From a virus, in IMG/VR virus record IMGVR_UViG_3300001533_000601, positions 551 through 21,459 of that record: DNA of 20,909 nucleotides; one strand, 5' to 3'. Both the position numbers and the translations under genes were made by a program. Positions within the stretch are counted from its first letter, which is position 1. Each line of letters starts with the position of its first letter. The notes below the pieces were generated by a model. That model was not told the origin of the DNA, made no database searches, and worked only from the letters and a program-made list of their open reading frames with translations. Of the stretch, positions 14,692 through 20,820 are shown one piece after another.

Positions 14692-16008
14692 ATGTCTAAT
14701 TATAAACAACAATTGGTAAGCAAATGGGAATCTGCTAAAGGTCCTATGAGCATCAAAAGCATTGAAGATCCTTACATCAAGGAAAACCTTGCTACTCTCC
14801 TTGAAAACCAAGAGAGAAAAGATTTTAACGGAAATCAGATTTTTATGGAATCTGATGGTGCAACAACTACAGGTGGACTCGACACTGCTTTCGGTGACGG
14901 TGGTCCTACAGGTGTTGCTGGTGACGGTGGTCCATCTGGATGGACTGGTGGCGACTGGAGACATCGTCCAGTAGCTCTTGCTCTTATGCGTAGAACATTC
15001 CCTGACCTTTTCGCTAACAAAATTGTTGGTGTACAGGCAATGTCAACTCCTGTGGGATTGAGTTATGCTCTTCGTTTCACTTATAACAAAAATGGTACGG
15101 GTACAGAAGCTGCTTGGGATGACGTGTACTCTAACGTTGGTTACTCTGGTAACAAAGTAAACACAAGCTCTCCTCTCACAGGTCTTTTGACTTCTGCTGG
15201 TGAAGCATTTCAGATCGCTGACTCTCGTACTTCTTGTCTTACTGATACTTGCACAGAGCAAGAATGGAATCAACTTGGTCTTCGTATTGACCAACAAGCT
15301 ATCGAAGCAGTGACTCGTAAACTTGCAGCAAGTTTCTCTCTTGAAGCTGCTCAGGACATTAAAGCAATGCACGGTATCGACATCGAACGTGAAATGGTAA
15401 ATGTACTTCAGTACGAAATTACTGCTGAACTTGACCGTGAACTTCTTGCAAGCCTCAAAAAGGTTGCTACTGATCTTACAAAAGAAGGTACAATCGTTCC
15501 TGCGATTGATGTAACTTCTGGTGACAACTACGGTCGTTGGAACGGTGAACGTTTTATGAGCATCATCTCTGCGATCATCTATCAGGCTAACCAGATTGCT
15601 ATCAGCACTCGTAGAGGTCCTGGTAACTTTGTAGTAGTATCTCCTGATATCGCAACAGCACTTCAGGCTGCTGGTCACCAATTCGTAAACTACGAGCAGA
15701 ATGTTAACCCTGCAACTACTATGGCTGCAATCGGTAAACTTAATGGTACAATCGATGTATATCGTGACCAGTATGCTCAGAGTTCTTACGCTCTTGTTGG
15801 ATACAAAGGTCCTGGTGTTTCTGATGCTGGTGTGATTTTCTCACCTTACATCATGGGTCTCCAGAATCGTGCAATCTCTCCTGACGATTACTCTCCAAGA
15901 ATAGGTGTAATGTCTCGTTACGCTATCACTAACTCACTTCTTGGTGCAGGTCGTTACTACAGATTGATTCCTTTCATGAATGTAAGTAACCTTATTCCTG
16001 GTGCATAA
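14692..16008 (+). CDS. 23: Major capsid protein, T4 gp23-like, 438 aa
   Basis: HK97-fold shell protein. The gp23 signature is clear: GDWRHRPVALALMRRTFPDLFANKIVGVQ-type sequence near residue 90, GEAFQIADSR, then the A-domain (ISTRRGPGNFVVVSPDIATAL) and YVLVGYKGP-like YALVGYKGP, ending PFMNVSNLIPGA. A helical N-terminal delta region of about 53 residues precedes a Gly-rich segment. NQIFMESDG (after Glu53) is a candidate gp21 cleavage site. It is shorter than T4 gp23 (521 aa), as in distant T4 relatives. AGGGAGG at 14678-14684 is a strong site. Codons favour AAC, TTC, CGT and GGT, unlike neighbouring genes, which suggests very high expression. Confidence 0.95.
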   Translation: MSNYKQQLVSKWESAKGPMSIKSIEDPYIKENLATLLENQERKDFNGNQIFMESDGATTTGGLDTAFGDGGPTGVAGDGGPSGWTGGDWRHRPVALALMRRTFPDLFANKIVGVQAMSTPVGLSYALRFTYNKNGTGTEAAWDDVYSNVGYSGNKVNTSSPLTGLLTSAGEAFQIADSRTSCLTDTCTEQEWNQLGLRIDQQAIEAVTRKLAASFSLEAAQDIKAMHGIDIEREMVNVLQYEITAELDRELLASLKKVATDLTKEGTIVPAIDVTSGDNYGRWNGERFMSIISAIIYQANQIAISTRRGPGNFVVVSPDIATALQAAGHQFVNYEQNVNPATTMAAIGKLNGTIDVYRDQYAQSSYALVGYKGPGVSDAGVIFSPYIMGLQNRAISPDDYSPRIGVMSRYAITNSLLGAGRYYRLIPFMNVSNLIPGA

Positions 16009-16034
16009 CCTAGAATATAGTGTGAAATAAAACT

Positions 16035-16067
16035 AAAGGAACACTAATTATTTAGTGTTCCTTTTTT
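16035..16067 (+). terminator. Rho-independent terminator after gene 23
   Basis: GGAACACTA at 16038-16046 pairs perfectly with TAGTGTTCC at 16053-16061, and flanking A and T bases extend the stem to about 13 bp. It is followed by a T run to 16067. This is the clearest terminator in the window. Confidence 0.92.
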
Positions 16068-16082
16068 GTTTTGTTGAATTTA

Positions 16083-16090
16083 TATAAATA
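16083..16090 (+). promoter_or_regulatory. T4-type late promoter core
   Basis: Exact TATAAATA 37 nt before ATG 16128, just beyond the gene 23 terminator. It starts the neck/packaging transcription unit. Confidence 0.75.
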
Positions 16091-16127
16091 ATTTAAGGTA
16101 ATGTATATTAAATGAATTGAGGTAATT

Positions 16128-16640
16128 ATGTATGTTAGAAATGTAGCTGGATATAATTTTGCTTTCAAGTATCGTGATGCGGTATTATATGTTCCTTATG
16201 ATGGAAGAATTTATTCAATTCCCGATGATAGTGGGTCATATAGAGAATTAAAAGTTATTCCCGCAATGCACATCAGAACTCAACCCGTCACATATATTAA
16301 TAAAGATGGTAGTGTCGCTAGTAAAAAATTAAGTGGTCATAAAAGACATGGAAGACCACCAAAAATAGTTGATCCGATACAACCATTAAAAGGCGTAAAA
16401 ATAAAACGCAATATACCCGAAAAAGAAGAACCCATTGTTGAGGAGAACACCGTCGATAATTCTGTTATGAATATTGATATTGATGATGATATGTTGAATT
16501 CTAAAAAAGTAGAAGAACCTAAAGTTGAATCCCCTATTGAAGAAAATGTCGAAGAAAATCAATCTACTTTGAATAAAACTACTACTAAAAAAGTAACTAA
16601 AAAGCGCAGTAGTAGATCACCTCGTAAGAAGGTTAAATAA
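16128..16640 (+). CDS. Unrecognised protein with AT-hook-like motif and basic tail, 170 aa
   Basis: Residues 1-60 look like a small beta domain (YRDAVLYVPYDGRIYSIPDD). Residues 71-79 read HKRHGRPPK, matching the GRP core and basic flanks of an AT-hook minor-groove binder. An acidic middle (SVMNIDIDDDMLN) and a Lys/Arg/Ser-rich C-terminus (TKKRSSRSPRKKVK) follow. The gene lies between the capsid and neck genes behind its own late promoter. A DNA-associated head protein is a reasonable guess, but the family is not recognised. Confidence 0.72.
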   Translation: MYVRNVAGYNFAFKYRDAVLYVPYDGRIYSIPDDSGSYRELKVIPAMHIRTQPVTYINKDGSVASKKLSGHKRHGRPPKIVDPIQPLKGVKIKRNIPEKEEPIVEENTVDNSVMNIDIDDDMLNSKKVEEPKVESPIEENVEENQSTLNKTTTKKVTKKRSSRSPRKKVK

Positions 16641-16652
16641 TAGGAGATACAC

Positions 16653-17417
16653 ATGAGTGTAGTTAGACCTGTATCTTTACAAGACATGAAGCAATATGTA
16701 AAAACTCGTTTGGGTCATCCTGTAGTAAATGTTGAAATTTCGGATACACAATTAGAGATTGCTATTTCTGATTCGATACAAGATTTTAATAAATATAATT
16801 ATGGTGATGGTGTTGATTTGGTTAATACCACACTTTTAGTATCTGCGGGTGTAAGCGAATATTATGTCGGTGATAGTGGTATAGAAGCAGCATACGATAT
16901 CAATTTATCCGTTATGGGTGATATCAATGCGTTATTCTCCCCTACACACTTATTGTTATATAATGACTGGGTTAACAACGGGAACTATCCTGGTGGGCCT
17001 GGTAATGCGTTATATTCATTCGGTGGTGGTGGAGGTATGCTTACTAGTTATGAAATTATGGGTGAGTATATGGCTCAAGCGAATATGATGCTTAGTGAAC
17101 AATACACAGTGAAATACAACTACAACAATCAAAGTTTGGTTGTTACTCCGACACCAAAACAATGTATGATTGCAACTTTAAAGTTGTATTGTCGCACGGA
17201 CGCTGAAAAATTATACAATCATCCTCTTGTTAAGAAACTTGCTGTAGCAAGAGCGAAAATACAATGGGGATTACAATTAGGTAAATACACAATAACCCTT
17301 CCTGATGGTTCAACTATGAATGGTTTTGAAATCATGAATAGAGGATACGAGGAAGAAGAAAAGGCATTTGAAAGAATTGAAGCGGAGAGTGATCCCATTG
17401 ACTTTTTCATCGGGTGA
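16653..17417 (+). CDS. 13: Neck / head-completion protein, T4 gp13-like, 254 aa
   Basis: gp13 closes the filled head and forms the neck with gp14. The family layout is visible: MKQYVKTRLGHPVVNVEISD at the start, a helix with AISDSIQDFNKYNYGDG, a glycine-rich loop with SFGGGGGMLTSYE, the NYNNQSLVVTPTP strand pair, and a C-terminal LPDGSTMNGFEIMNRGYEEE ending DPIDFFIG. This parallels the T4 gp13 end (LPGG... DPPFGILVG). AGGAGA precedes the ATG. At 254 aa it is shorter than T4 gp13 (309 aa), mainly in the middle. It is far from the gp14-like genes, unlike the adjacent 13-14 of T4. Confidence 0.82.
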   Translation: MSVVRPVSLQDMKQYVKTRLGHPVVNVEISDTQLEIAISDSIQDFNKYNYGDGVDLVNTTLLVSAGVSEYYVGDSGIEAAYDINLSVMGDINALFSPTHLLLYNDWVNNGNYPGGPGNALYSFGGGGGMLTSYEIMGEYMAQANMMLSEQYTVKYNYNNQSLVVTPTPKQCMIATLKLYCRTDAEKLYNHPLVKKLAVARAKIQWGLQLGKYTITLPDGSTMNGFEIMNRGYEEEEKAFERIEAESDPIDFFIG

Positions 17418-17449
17418 GAATAGAAGGTGAACCTATAGATTTACGAATT

Positions 17450-17476
17450 TAAAAAAAAATACCGTGAGTTCCACGG
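17450..17476 (-). terminator. Possible minus-strand terminator
   Basis: On the minus strand CCGTG-GAACT-CACGG (17476 to 17462) is followed by a run of nine T (17459 to 17451). The stem is only 5 bp but GC-rich in an AT-rich genome. On the + strand it would be a hairpin with no T run. No minus-strand gene is seen. Confidence 0.3.
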
Positions 17477-17498
17477 AAATTAAAGCCTTTGGAGAGAA

Positions 17499-17506
17499 TA
17501 TAAATG
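17499..17506 (+). promoter_or_regulatory. Variant late promoter core
   Basis: TATAAATG, one base from the TATAAATA consensus, lies 19 nt before ATG 17526. That is closer than the usual 30-45 nt, so support is weak. Confidence 0.35.
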
Positions 17507-17525
17507 ATAAAATAGGAGAATAATT

Positions 17526-18014
17526 ATGAGTTTTAAAGATTATATCAAAGAACAAGAAGACCTTATCGTTCTTGATCAAGAAAAAACAAAAAAACAAAAA
17601 ATTGCGGATCTCATCCGCACAATGGAAGATATCAATGATGAAAAATTCCATGACTTTGCCGTTAATGAACTCGGAATGGAAGAAGCTGAAGCCGAAGCAC
17701 TTGTATATAAAATGCTTCGTGATTTTCTTCTTACTAATGATAACGATGAAGATGGTATTCCTGATGATCTTGAAATTGGTGACGAGTTTGCTACTGATGA
17801 TATGGACACTGATATCGTACCTGTTGATGATGATGAGGATTATTCTAATATGCCAGATGTAGCAAAGAATTTTATAAATGCTAGTGAAGATTTACTAGAA
17901 CAATGGCAGGAATTAGGATTAGATGATGTTAACGGATATCCTAAATATCTTCCATCTTTTGATGAACTTGTGTATGATATGAGGGACTTTTTGGATGGAG
18001 TACTTAAAGGATAA
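17526..18014 (+). CDS. Acidic unrecognised protein, 162 aa
   Basis: AGGAGA ten bases before the ATG. A basic helical start (MSFKDYIKEQEDLIVLDQEK) leads to a helical region with EEAEAEALVYKMLRDFLL, an Asp/Glu-rich linker near residues 73-110 (DNDEDGIPDDLEIGDE), and a helical end with NFINASEDLLEQWQELGLDD. The DNDEDGIPDD stretch resembles thrombospondin-type-3 calcium-binding repeats, though that may be chance in an acidic linker. The next gene starts 5 nt later, so the two are coupled. Confidence 0.75.
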   Translation: MSFKDYIKEQEDLIVLDQEKTKKQKIADLIRTMEDINDEKFHDFAVNELGMEEAEAEALVYKMLRDFLLTNDNDEDGIPDDLEIGDEFATDDMDTDIVPVDDDEDYSNMPDVAKNFINASEDLLEQWQELGLDDVNGYPKYLPSFDELVYDMRDFLDGVLKG

Positions 18015-18019
18015 CACTT

Positions 18020-18673
18020 ATGAGATTTTTAGACGAACTCGAATTATTCCTAACGGAAGAAAAGGAAAGCTATAAGTTTTATCCTGTTGATTATGATTTA
18101 GAGTCTGGAATATCTTTTGGTGTTGATTTAGTTGATACGGATGAAACTGTAGCAAAAGTTGCTATAAAAACAATTGATGGAGTTGCTATTGATGCACTAA
18201 ATGGTAATTATAATTACGATGAAGTGTATGCGGATGTCGATATTGAGGGCGATACTGATAATCCTATAAATGCGGATTTGATGTTATGGGTTCTTAAGAA
18301 ATTAAAAAATATGGGATACGATGAACAAACCATTAGACTTGATGGTGATATATATTATAAAAAACCCGAAAACCTTTCGGACATAGCAATTGATGTAGAT
18401 GGTGATGATGATGATAAAGAGCTTCCTCAAACGGACTCCGAATTTGATCCGTCAAAATATTGGAAAGATGATAATGATGAAGATGATAACGATGATACTC
18501 CTTATCAACCTAAATCTATATCATTTGATGATGTTAAATTTTCAAATGACTCCGATGATGATGATGGCGATGGAACCAACGATAAATCAGACGAAGACGA
18601 CTCTTCCGAAACTACAGATGCCGAGGACAAATCGGATGAAGATGATGAAGAGGAAAAGAAAAATTCAAAATAA
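18020..18673 (+). CDS. Acidic unrecognised protein with Asp-rich tail, 217 aa
   Basis: The first 120 residues look globular (ISFGVDLVDTDETVAKVAIK; DLMLWVLKKLKNMGYDEQTI). From about residue 125 the protein is low-complexity Asp/Glu/Ser (DVDGDDDDKELPQ, then DDEEEKKNSK at the end), likely disordered. Repeated GAT codons make the DNA repetitive. It follows the previous gene by 5 nt and precedes gp15 by 9 nt. Pairs of acidic proteins between neck and tail-completion genes are not part of the T4 core set. Confidence 0.72.
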   Translation: MRFLDELELFLTEEKESYKFYPVDYDLESGISFGVDLVDTDETVAKVAIKTIDGVAIDALNGNYNYDEVYADVDIEGDTDNPINADLMLWVLKKLKNMGYDEQTIRLDGDIYYKKPENLSDIAIDVDGDDDDKELPQTDSEFDPSKYWKDDNDEDDNDDTPYQPKSISFDDVKFSNDSDDDDGDGTNDKSDEDDSSETTDAEDKSDEDDEEEKKNSK

Positions 18674-18682
18674 GGCAATACA

Positions 18683-19534
18683 ATGATAAAATATTATTAC
18701 CCTAGAACAGTAAGGGCTATTACTATAGCCCTTACTGATATGTTTAATGATATCCGTGTTGTAAAATATGATGCGAACAATAATCCTATATCTGAAAAGG
18801 ATGTTCCTATCACATTTGGTCCTATAGAAAAATATCATCAAGATAGAATTGAAGATCATTATTATGATGCAGATAATGTTGAACATAATCAACGTTATTA
18901 TTTACAAATCCCACGCATCGCTCTCGTTCCAAATGGGATAGTATATGACGCTGATAGAGCTTCAGGGGTGAATGAGTGGCGATATTGGATGCAAGAGTCC
19001 CTAGAGCTATCTGAGAGCGAAATAGATAGTATTGTGTCAGATTATCAACCAACTCCATACAATTTCAATTTTACTATCTATATTAAAAATGATTCTATGG
19101 ATTATATGTCTCAAATCCTTGAAAATATATTACCATATTTTAATCCATCATTAATGCTTCGTGTTAAAGAGTTTTCTTTCTTAAATATTGAAAGAGATCT
19201 TCCTGTGTTGCTTGACGGTGTTGGATATGATTTTATAGATGATGAGACAGTTTCGGATACACGATATGTGAATGCTACATTAAACCTCACGGTAAAAGGT
19301 TATATGTATAGACCATTCTTAATGTCAAAAGTTATTAAAATTATCAATTCAAAATATATTGACTATCCAAATCAAACATTCCGTGAAGGTTTTCATACTT
19401 CTGGTGTTATGACTTCGGGTGGAGGTATACCTATTGATCCAAGTGAACTTCCAACTTCGGGTGGTTATTGGACAAGCGGTTTTTATGAAGCTGAGAACAA
19501 AGAATATAATTGGTATAAAAACATTACACCATAG
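18683..19534 (+). CDS. 15: Tail sheath stabiliser/completion protein, T4 gp15-like, 283 aa
   Basis: gp15 caps the contractile tail and connects it to the neck. The N-terminus (YYPRTVRAITIALTDMFNDI, VPITFGPIEKYHQDR) and the middle (FNFTIYIKNDSMDYMSQILE, ILPYFNPSLMLRVKE) follow the gp15 pattern, with a core strand near RYVNATLNLTVKGYMYRP. T4 gp15 is 272 aa, so the length fits. Its place just before the terminase genes matches T4 order (15-16-17). TAAGG at 18671-18675 serves as ribosome site and overlaps the previous stop. A strong 13-bp hairpin lies within the first 55 bases of the coding sequence. Confidence 0.85.
   Translation: MIKYYYPRTVRAITIALTDMFNDIRVVKYDANNNPISEKDVPITFGPIEKYHQDRIEDHYYDADNVEHNQRYYLQIPRIALVPNGIVYDADRASGVNEWRYWMQESLELSESEIDSIVSDYQPTPYNFNFTIYIKNDSMDYMSQILENILPYFNPSLMLRVKEFSFLNIERDLPVLLDGVGYDFIDDETVSDTRYVNATLNLTVKGYMYRPFLMSKVIKIINSKYIDYPNQTFREGFHTSGVMTSGGGIPIDPSELPTSGGYWTSGFYEAENKEYNWYKNITP
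18708..18737 (+). promoter_or_regulatory. Strong hairpin inside the start of gene 15
   Basis: CAGTAAGGGCTAT at 18708-18720 pairs perfectly over 13 bp with ATAGCCCTTACTG at 18725-18737 around the loop TACT. It begins 25 bases after the ATG. It codes for residues about 9-19, so the pairing is constrained by two needs. Downstream position relative to the start codon suggests translational control or RNA processing. Confidence 0.55.
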
Positions 19535-19554
19535 ATATCTGCGACACCGATAAC

Positions 19555-19562
19555 TATTTATA
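19555..19562 (-). promoter_or_regulatory. Possible minus-strand late promoter core
   Basis: The + strand reads TATTTATA, so the minus strand reads an exact TATAAATA, in the spacer between genes 15 and 16. It would transcribe leftward, antisense to gene 15. Chance occurrence in AT-rich spacer is possible. Confidence 0.3.
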
Positions 19563-19580
19563 TTTAAGAATTGAGGTTTT

Positions 19581-20201
19581 ATGAGTGATATTGAATCAGT
19601 TAATGATATACACCGCTCTTTTTTCTCCATTGGCGAAGCTCTCGATGCCGAATTTGTGGAAGAAGCAAGTATGGAAGAAATAGACGAACAAATCAAAGAA
19701 GAGTTTTCTAGTGAACTCAAAGATACCAAATTGAAAGAAAAGTCTACGGATTTGATGACAAATGTTCAAAATGAAGTTGTGACCATCAATGAAAAGAAAG
19801 AAGAATTAGAGAACGCATTAACTACTGCGAGAATAAAAGACTCTAATTTTCTTGAAAAAGAGATTAAAGGTTTGATACTCTCTTCTAAACGTGTCCTAGA
19901 AACGCTTGAGAAGGACATTAAGATAGGTGCACCGCCTCGGATGTACGAAGTGTACGCTACAATGCTAAATGCGATTACAGGGCAATATAAAGAGCTTAGA
20001 AGCCTTAATGAATCTATTGCTAAGTTTGTACTTGAAAATAAAAAGCAAAATCTCGAAGAAACTAAAGAAGATCATAAATTGGTTCTTAATTCAAATGATG
20101 CTTTGAACATGTATATCAAAGCAAAAGAGCTTAGTCAAATGGATCGAATTGATGCCGATTTTACTATTGTTGATGAAGATGAAATAAATCGTGAGGAATA
20201 A
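19581..20201 (+). CDS. 16: Small terminase subunit, T4 gp16-like, 206 aa
   Basis: The small terminase forms a ring that recognises DNA and stimulates the gp17 motor. The protein is helical and charged. An acidic N-terminal segment is followed by a central coiled region (LENALTTARIKDSNFLEKEI) and a typical block IGAPPRMYEVYATMLNAITG with QYKELRSLNES near residues 118-145, then an acidic tail. T4 gp16 is 164 aa, and the extra length is N-terminal. GAGG at 19573-19576 precedes the ATG. It lies directly upstream of the large terminase, as in T4. Confidence 0.82.
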   Translation: MSDIESVNDIHRSFFSIGEALDAEFVEEASMEEIDEQIKEEFSSELKDTKLKEKSTDLMTNVQNEVVTINEKKEELENALTTARIKDSNFLEKEIKGLILSSKRVLETLEKDIKIGAPPRMYEVYATMLNAITGQYKELRSLNESIAKFVLENKKQNLEETKEDHKLVLNSNDALNMYIKAKELSQMDRIDADFTIVDEDEINREE

Positions 20202-20231
20202 TAATGAATGAATTAGCAAATAGAGGTAATT

Positions 20232-20594
20232 ATGTTTTTAGGTAGACCAAATTTAAGAGGCGAGGATGAACAATATGAGTTCACCGAAGAACTCTTAGAG
20301 GAATATTTTAAGTGTGCAGAAGATATAGTGTATTTTGCTGAAAAATACTTTTATATAGTTAATATTGACGAGGGAAAACATAAAATAAAATTATATGATT
20401 TTCAGAAAAAATCCCTTAAAGTTTTTACATCTAATTCCGTAAATGGTAAGAAAAATACAATAGTCCTTATGCCAAGACAAATGGGTAAGTGTCTTTTTAA
20501 AGACTCAAAAATAACTATTCGTAATAAAAAAACAGGAGAAATTAAGAAAATATCAATAGAGGATATATATCATATGGCACGGCAAATAGGATAA
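20232..20594 (+). CDS. 17: Large terminase N-terminal piece fused to split-intein N half
   Basis: The first 86 residues match the start of T4 gp17. A helix with CAEDIVYFAEKYFYIVNID leads to LYDFQKKSLKVF (adenine-binding region) and NTIVLMPRQMGK, the Walker A motif (compare SRQLGKTT in T4). Directly after the Walker A Lys comes Cys87 and a 34-residue segment, CLFKDSKITIRNKKTGEIKK then ISIEDIYHMARQIG, ending at TAA. This has the block-A pattern of an intein N-terminus and no further ATPase sequence. GAGG at 20223-20226 precedes the ATG. The product needs a partner carrying the C half of the intein and of the terminase to give an active motor. Confidence 0.85.
   Translation: MFLGRPNLRGEDEQYEFTEELLEEYFKCAEDIVYFAEKYFYIVNIDEGKHKIKLYDFQKKSLKVFTSNSVNGKKNTIVLMPRQMGKCLFKDSKITIRNKKTGEIKKISIEDIYHMARQIG
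20490..20591 (+). other. Split-intein N-terminal fragment (34 aa)
   Basis: Starts at the Cys codon 20490-20492, just after Walker A GK, a favoured intein site because the next host residue is normally Thr or Ser, a suitable +1 nucleophile. The pattern C-L-x-x-D-S-x-I-T-I with TGEIKKISIEDIY agrees with intein block A and the next strands. The short N half resembles the atypical split intein of an environmental large terminase (AceL-TerL, 25-residue N half). The matching C half is not in this window. Confidence 0.75.
20559..20570 (+). repeat. 12-bp direct repeat GAGGATATATAT, copy 1
   Basis: Encodes EDIY inside the intein N half. The same 12 bases recur at 20845-20856 on the other side of the tnpB remnant, also in a frame reading EDIY. 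Confidence 0.6.
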
Positions 20595-20606
20595 TGTGAA
20601 AAAATA

Positions 20607-20614
20607 TATAAATA
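20607..20614 (+). promoter_or_regulatory. Late promoter core leading into non-coding sequence
   Basis: Exact TATAAATA 13 nt after the terminase stop. No usable open frame follows: the nearest ATGs give 2- and 8-codon frames. A transcript would run through the tnpB remnant and right-end hairpin. Confidence 0.55.
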
Positions 20615-20656
20615 TTCTTATTATTGTATGAAATAAAGAAAATACATAAACAGTAA

Positions 20657-20806
20657 TATAAAGAACGATGTAACTTAAATGCCGCTATCAATATCAAAGC
20701 CGTAGGAGTCACTACGGCTCAACAAACAGTGATGGAAAGTAAGACTTGTTCCAAGGATATATCGTTGAAACAAGCAATTCCAAGCGATTTGTTGAGGTTT
20801 CTATAA
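20657..20806 (+). pseudogene. tnpB: tnpB remnant, C-terminal end only
   Basis: An open stretch without a start codon runs from after TAA 20654-20656 to TAA 20804-20806. It contains LNAAINIKAVGVTTAQQTVM, the conserved end of TnpB (DRDxNAAxNI), then 23 codons nearly identical to the window start. Before LNAA the match fades: bases around 20666-20680 would read D-L-N-A if GTAAC (20670-20674) were removed. All catalytic RuvC residues are absent except possibly the decayed last one, so no nuclease can be made from this copy. Confidence 0.7.
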
Positions 20807-20820
20807 TTTACCATAGAAAC
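20698..20820 (+). ncRNA. Candidate solitary omega-RNA scaffold / IS right end, copy B
   Basis: Stems visible by eye: AGCCGTAG/CTACGGCT (20698-20705 with 20712-20719, 6-nt loop), CTTGTT/AACAAG (20745-20750 with 20769-20774) and GTTTCTAT/ATAGAAAC (20797-20804 with 20813-20820). TnpB omega-RNAs come from exactly this region, the tnpB 3' end plus the right end, with the guide just downstream, here from about 20821. The three arms shared with copy A carry no base change that breaks pairing. Whether it is transcribed and bound by a TnpB encoded elsewhere is inference. Confidence 0.45.

Noticed and set aside
14665-15681. Long minus-strand open frames opposite gene 23
   Set aside because: They have no ribosome sites, promoter or family resemblance, and arise from the regular codon usage of the capsid gene.
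20203-20244. A 13-codon frame between genes 16 and 17
   Set aside because: Too short, no recognisable product, and it overlaps the gene 17 start. At most it is a coupling leader.
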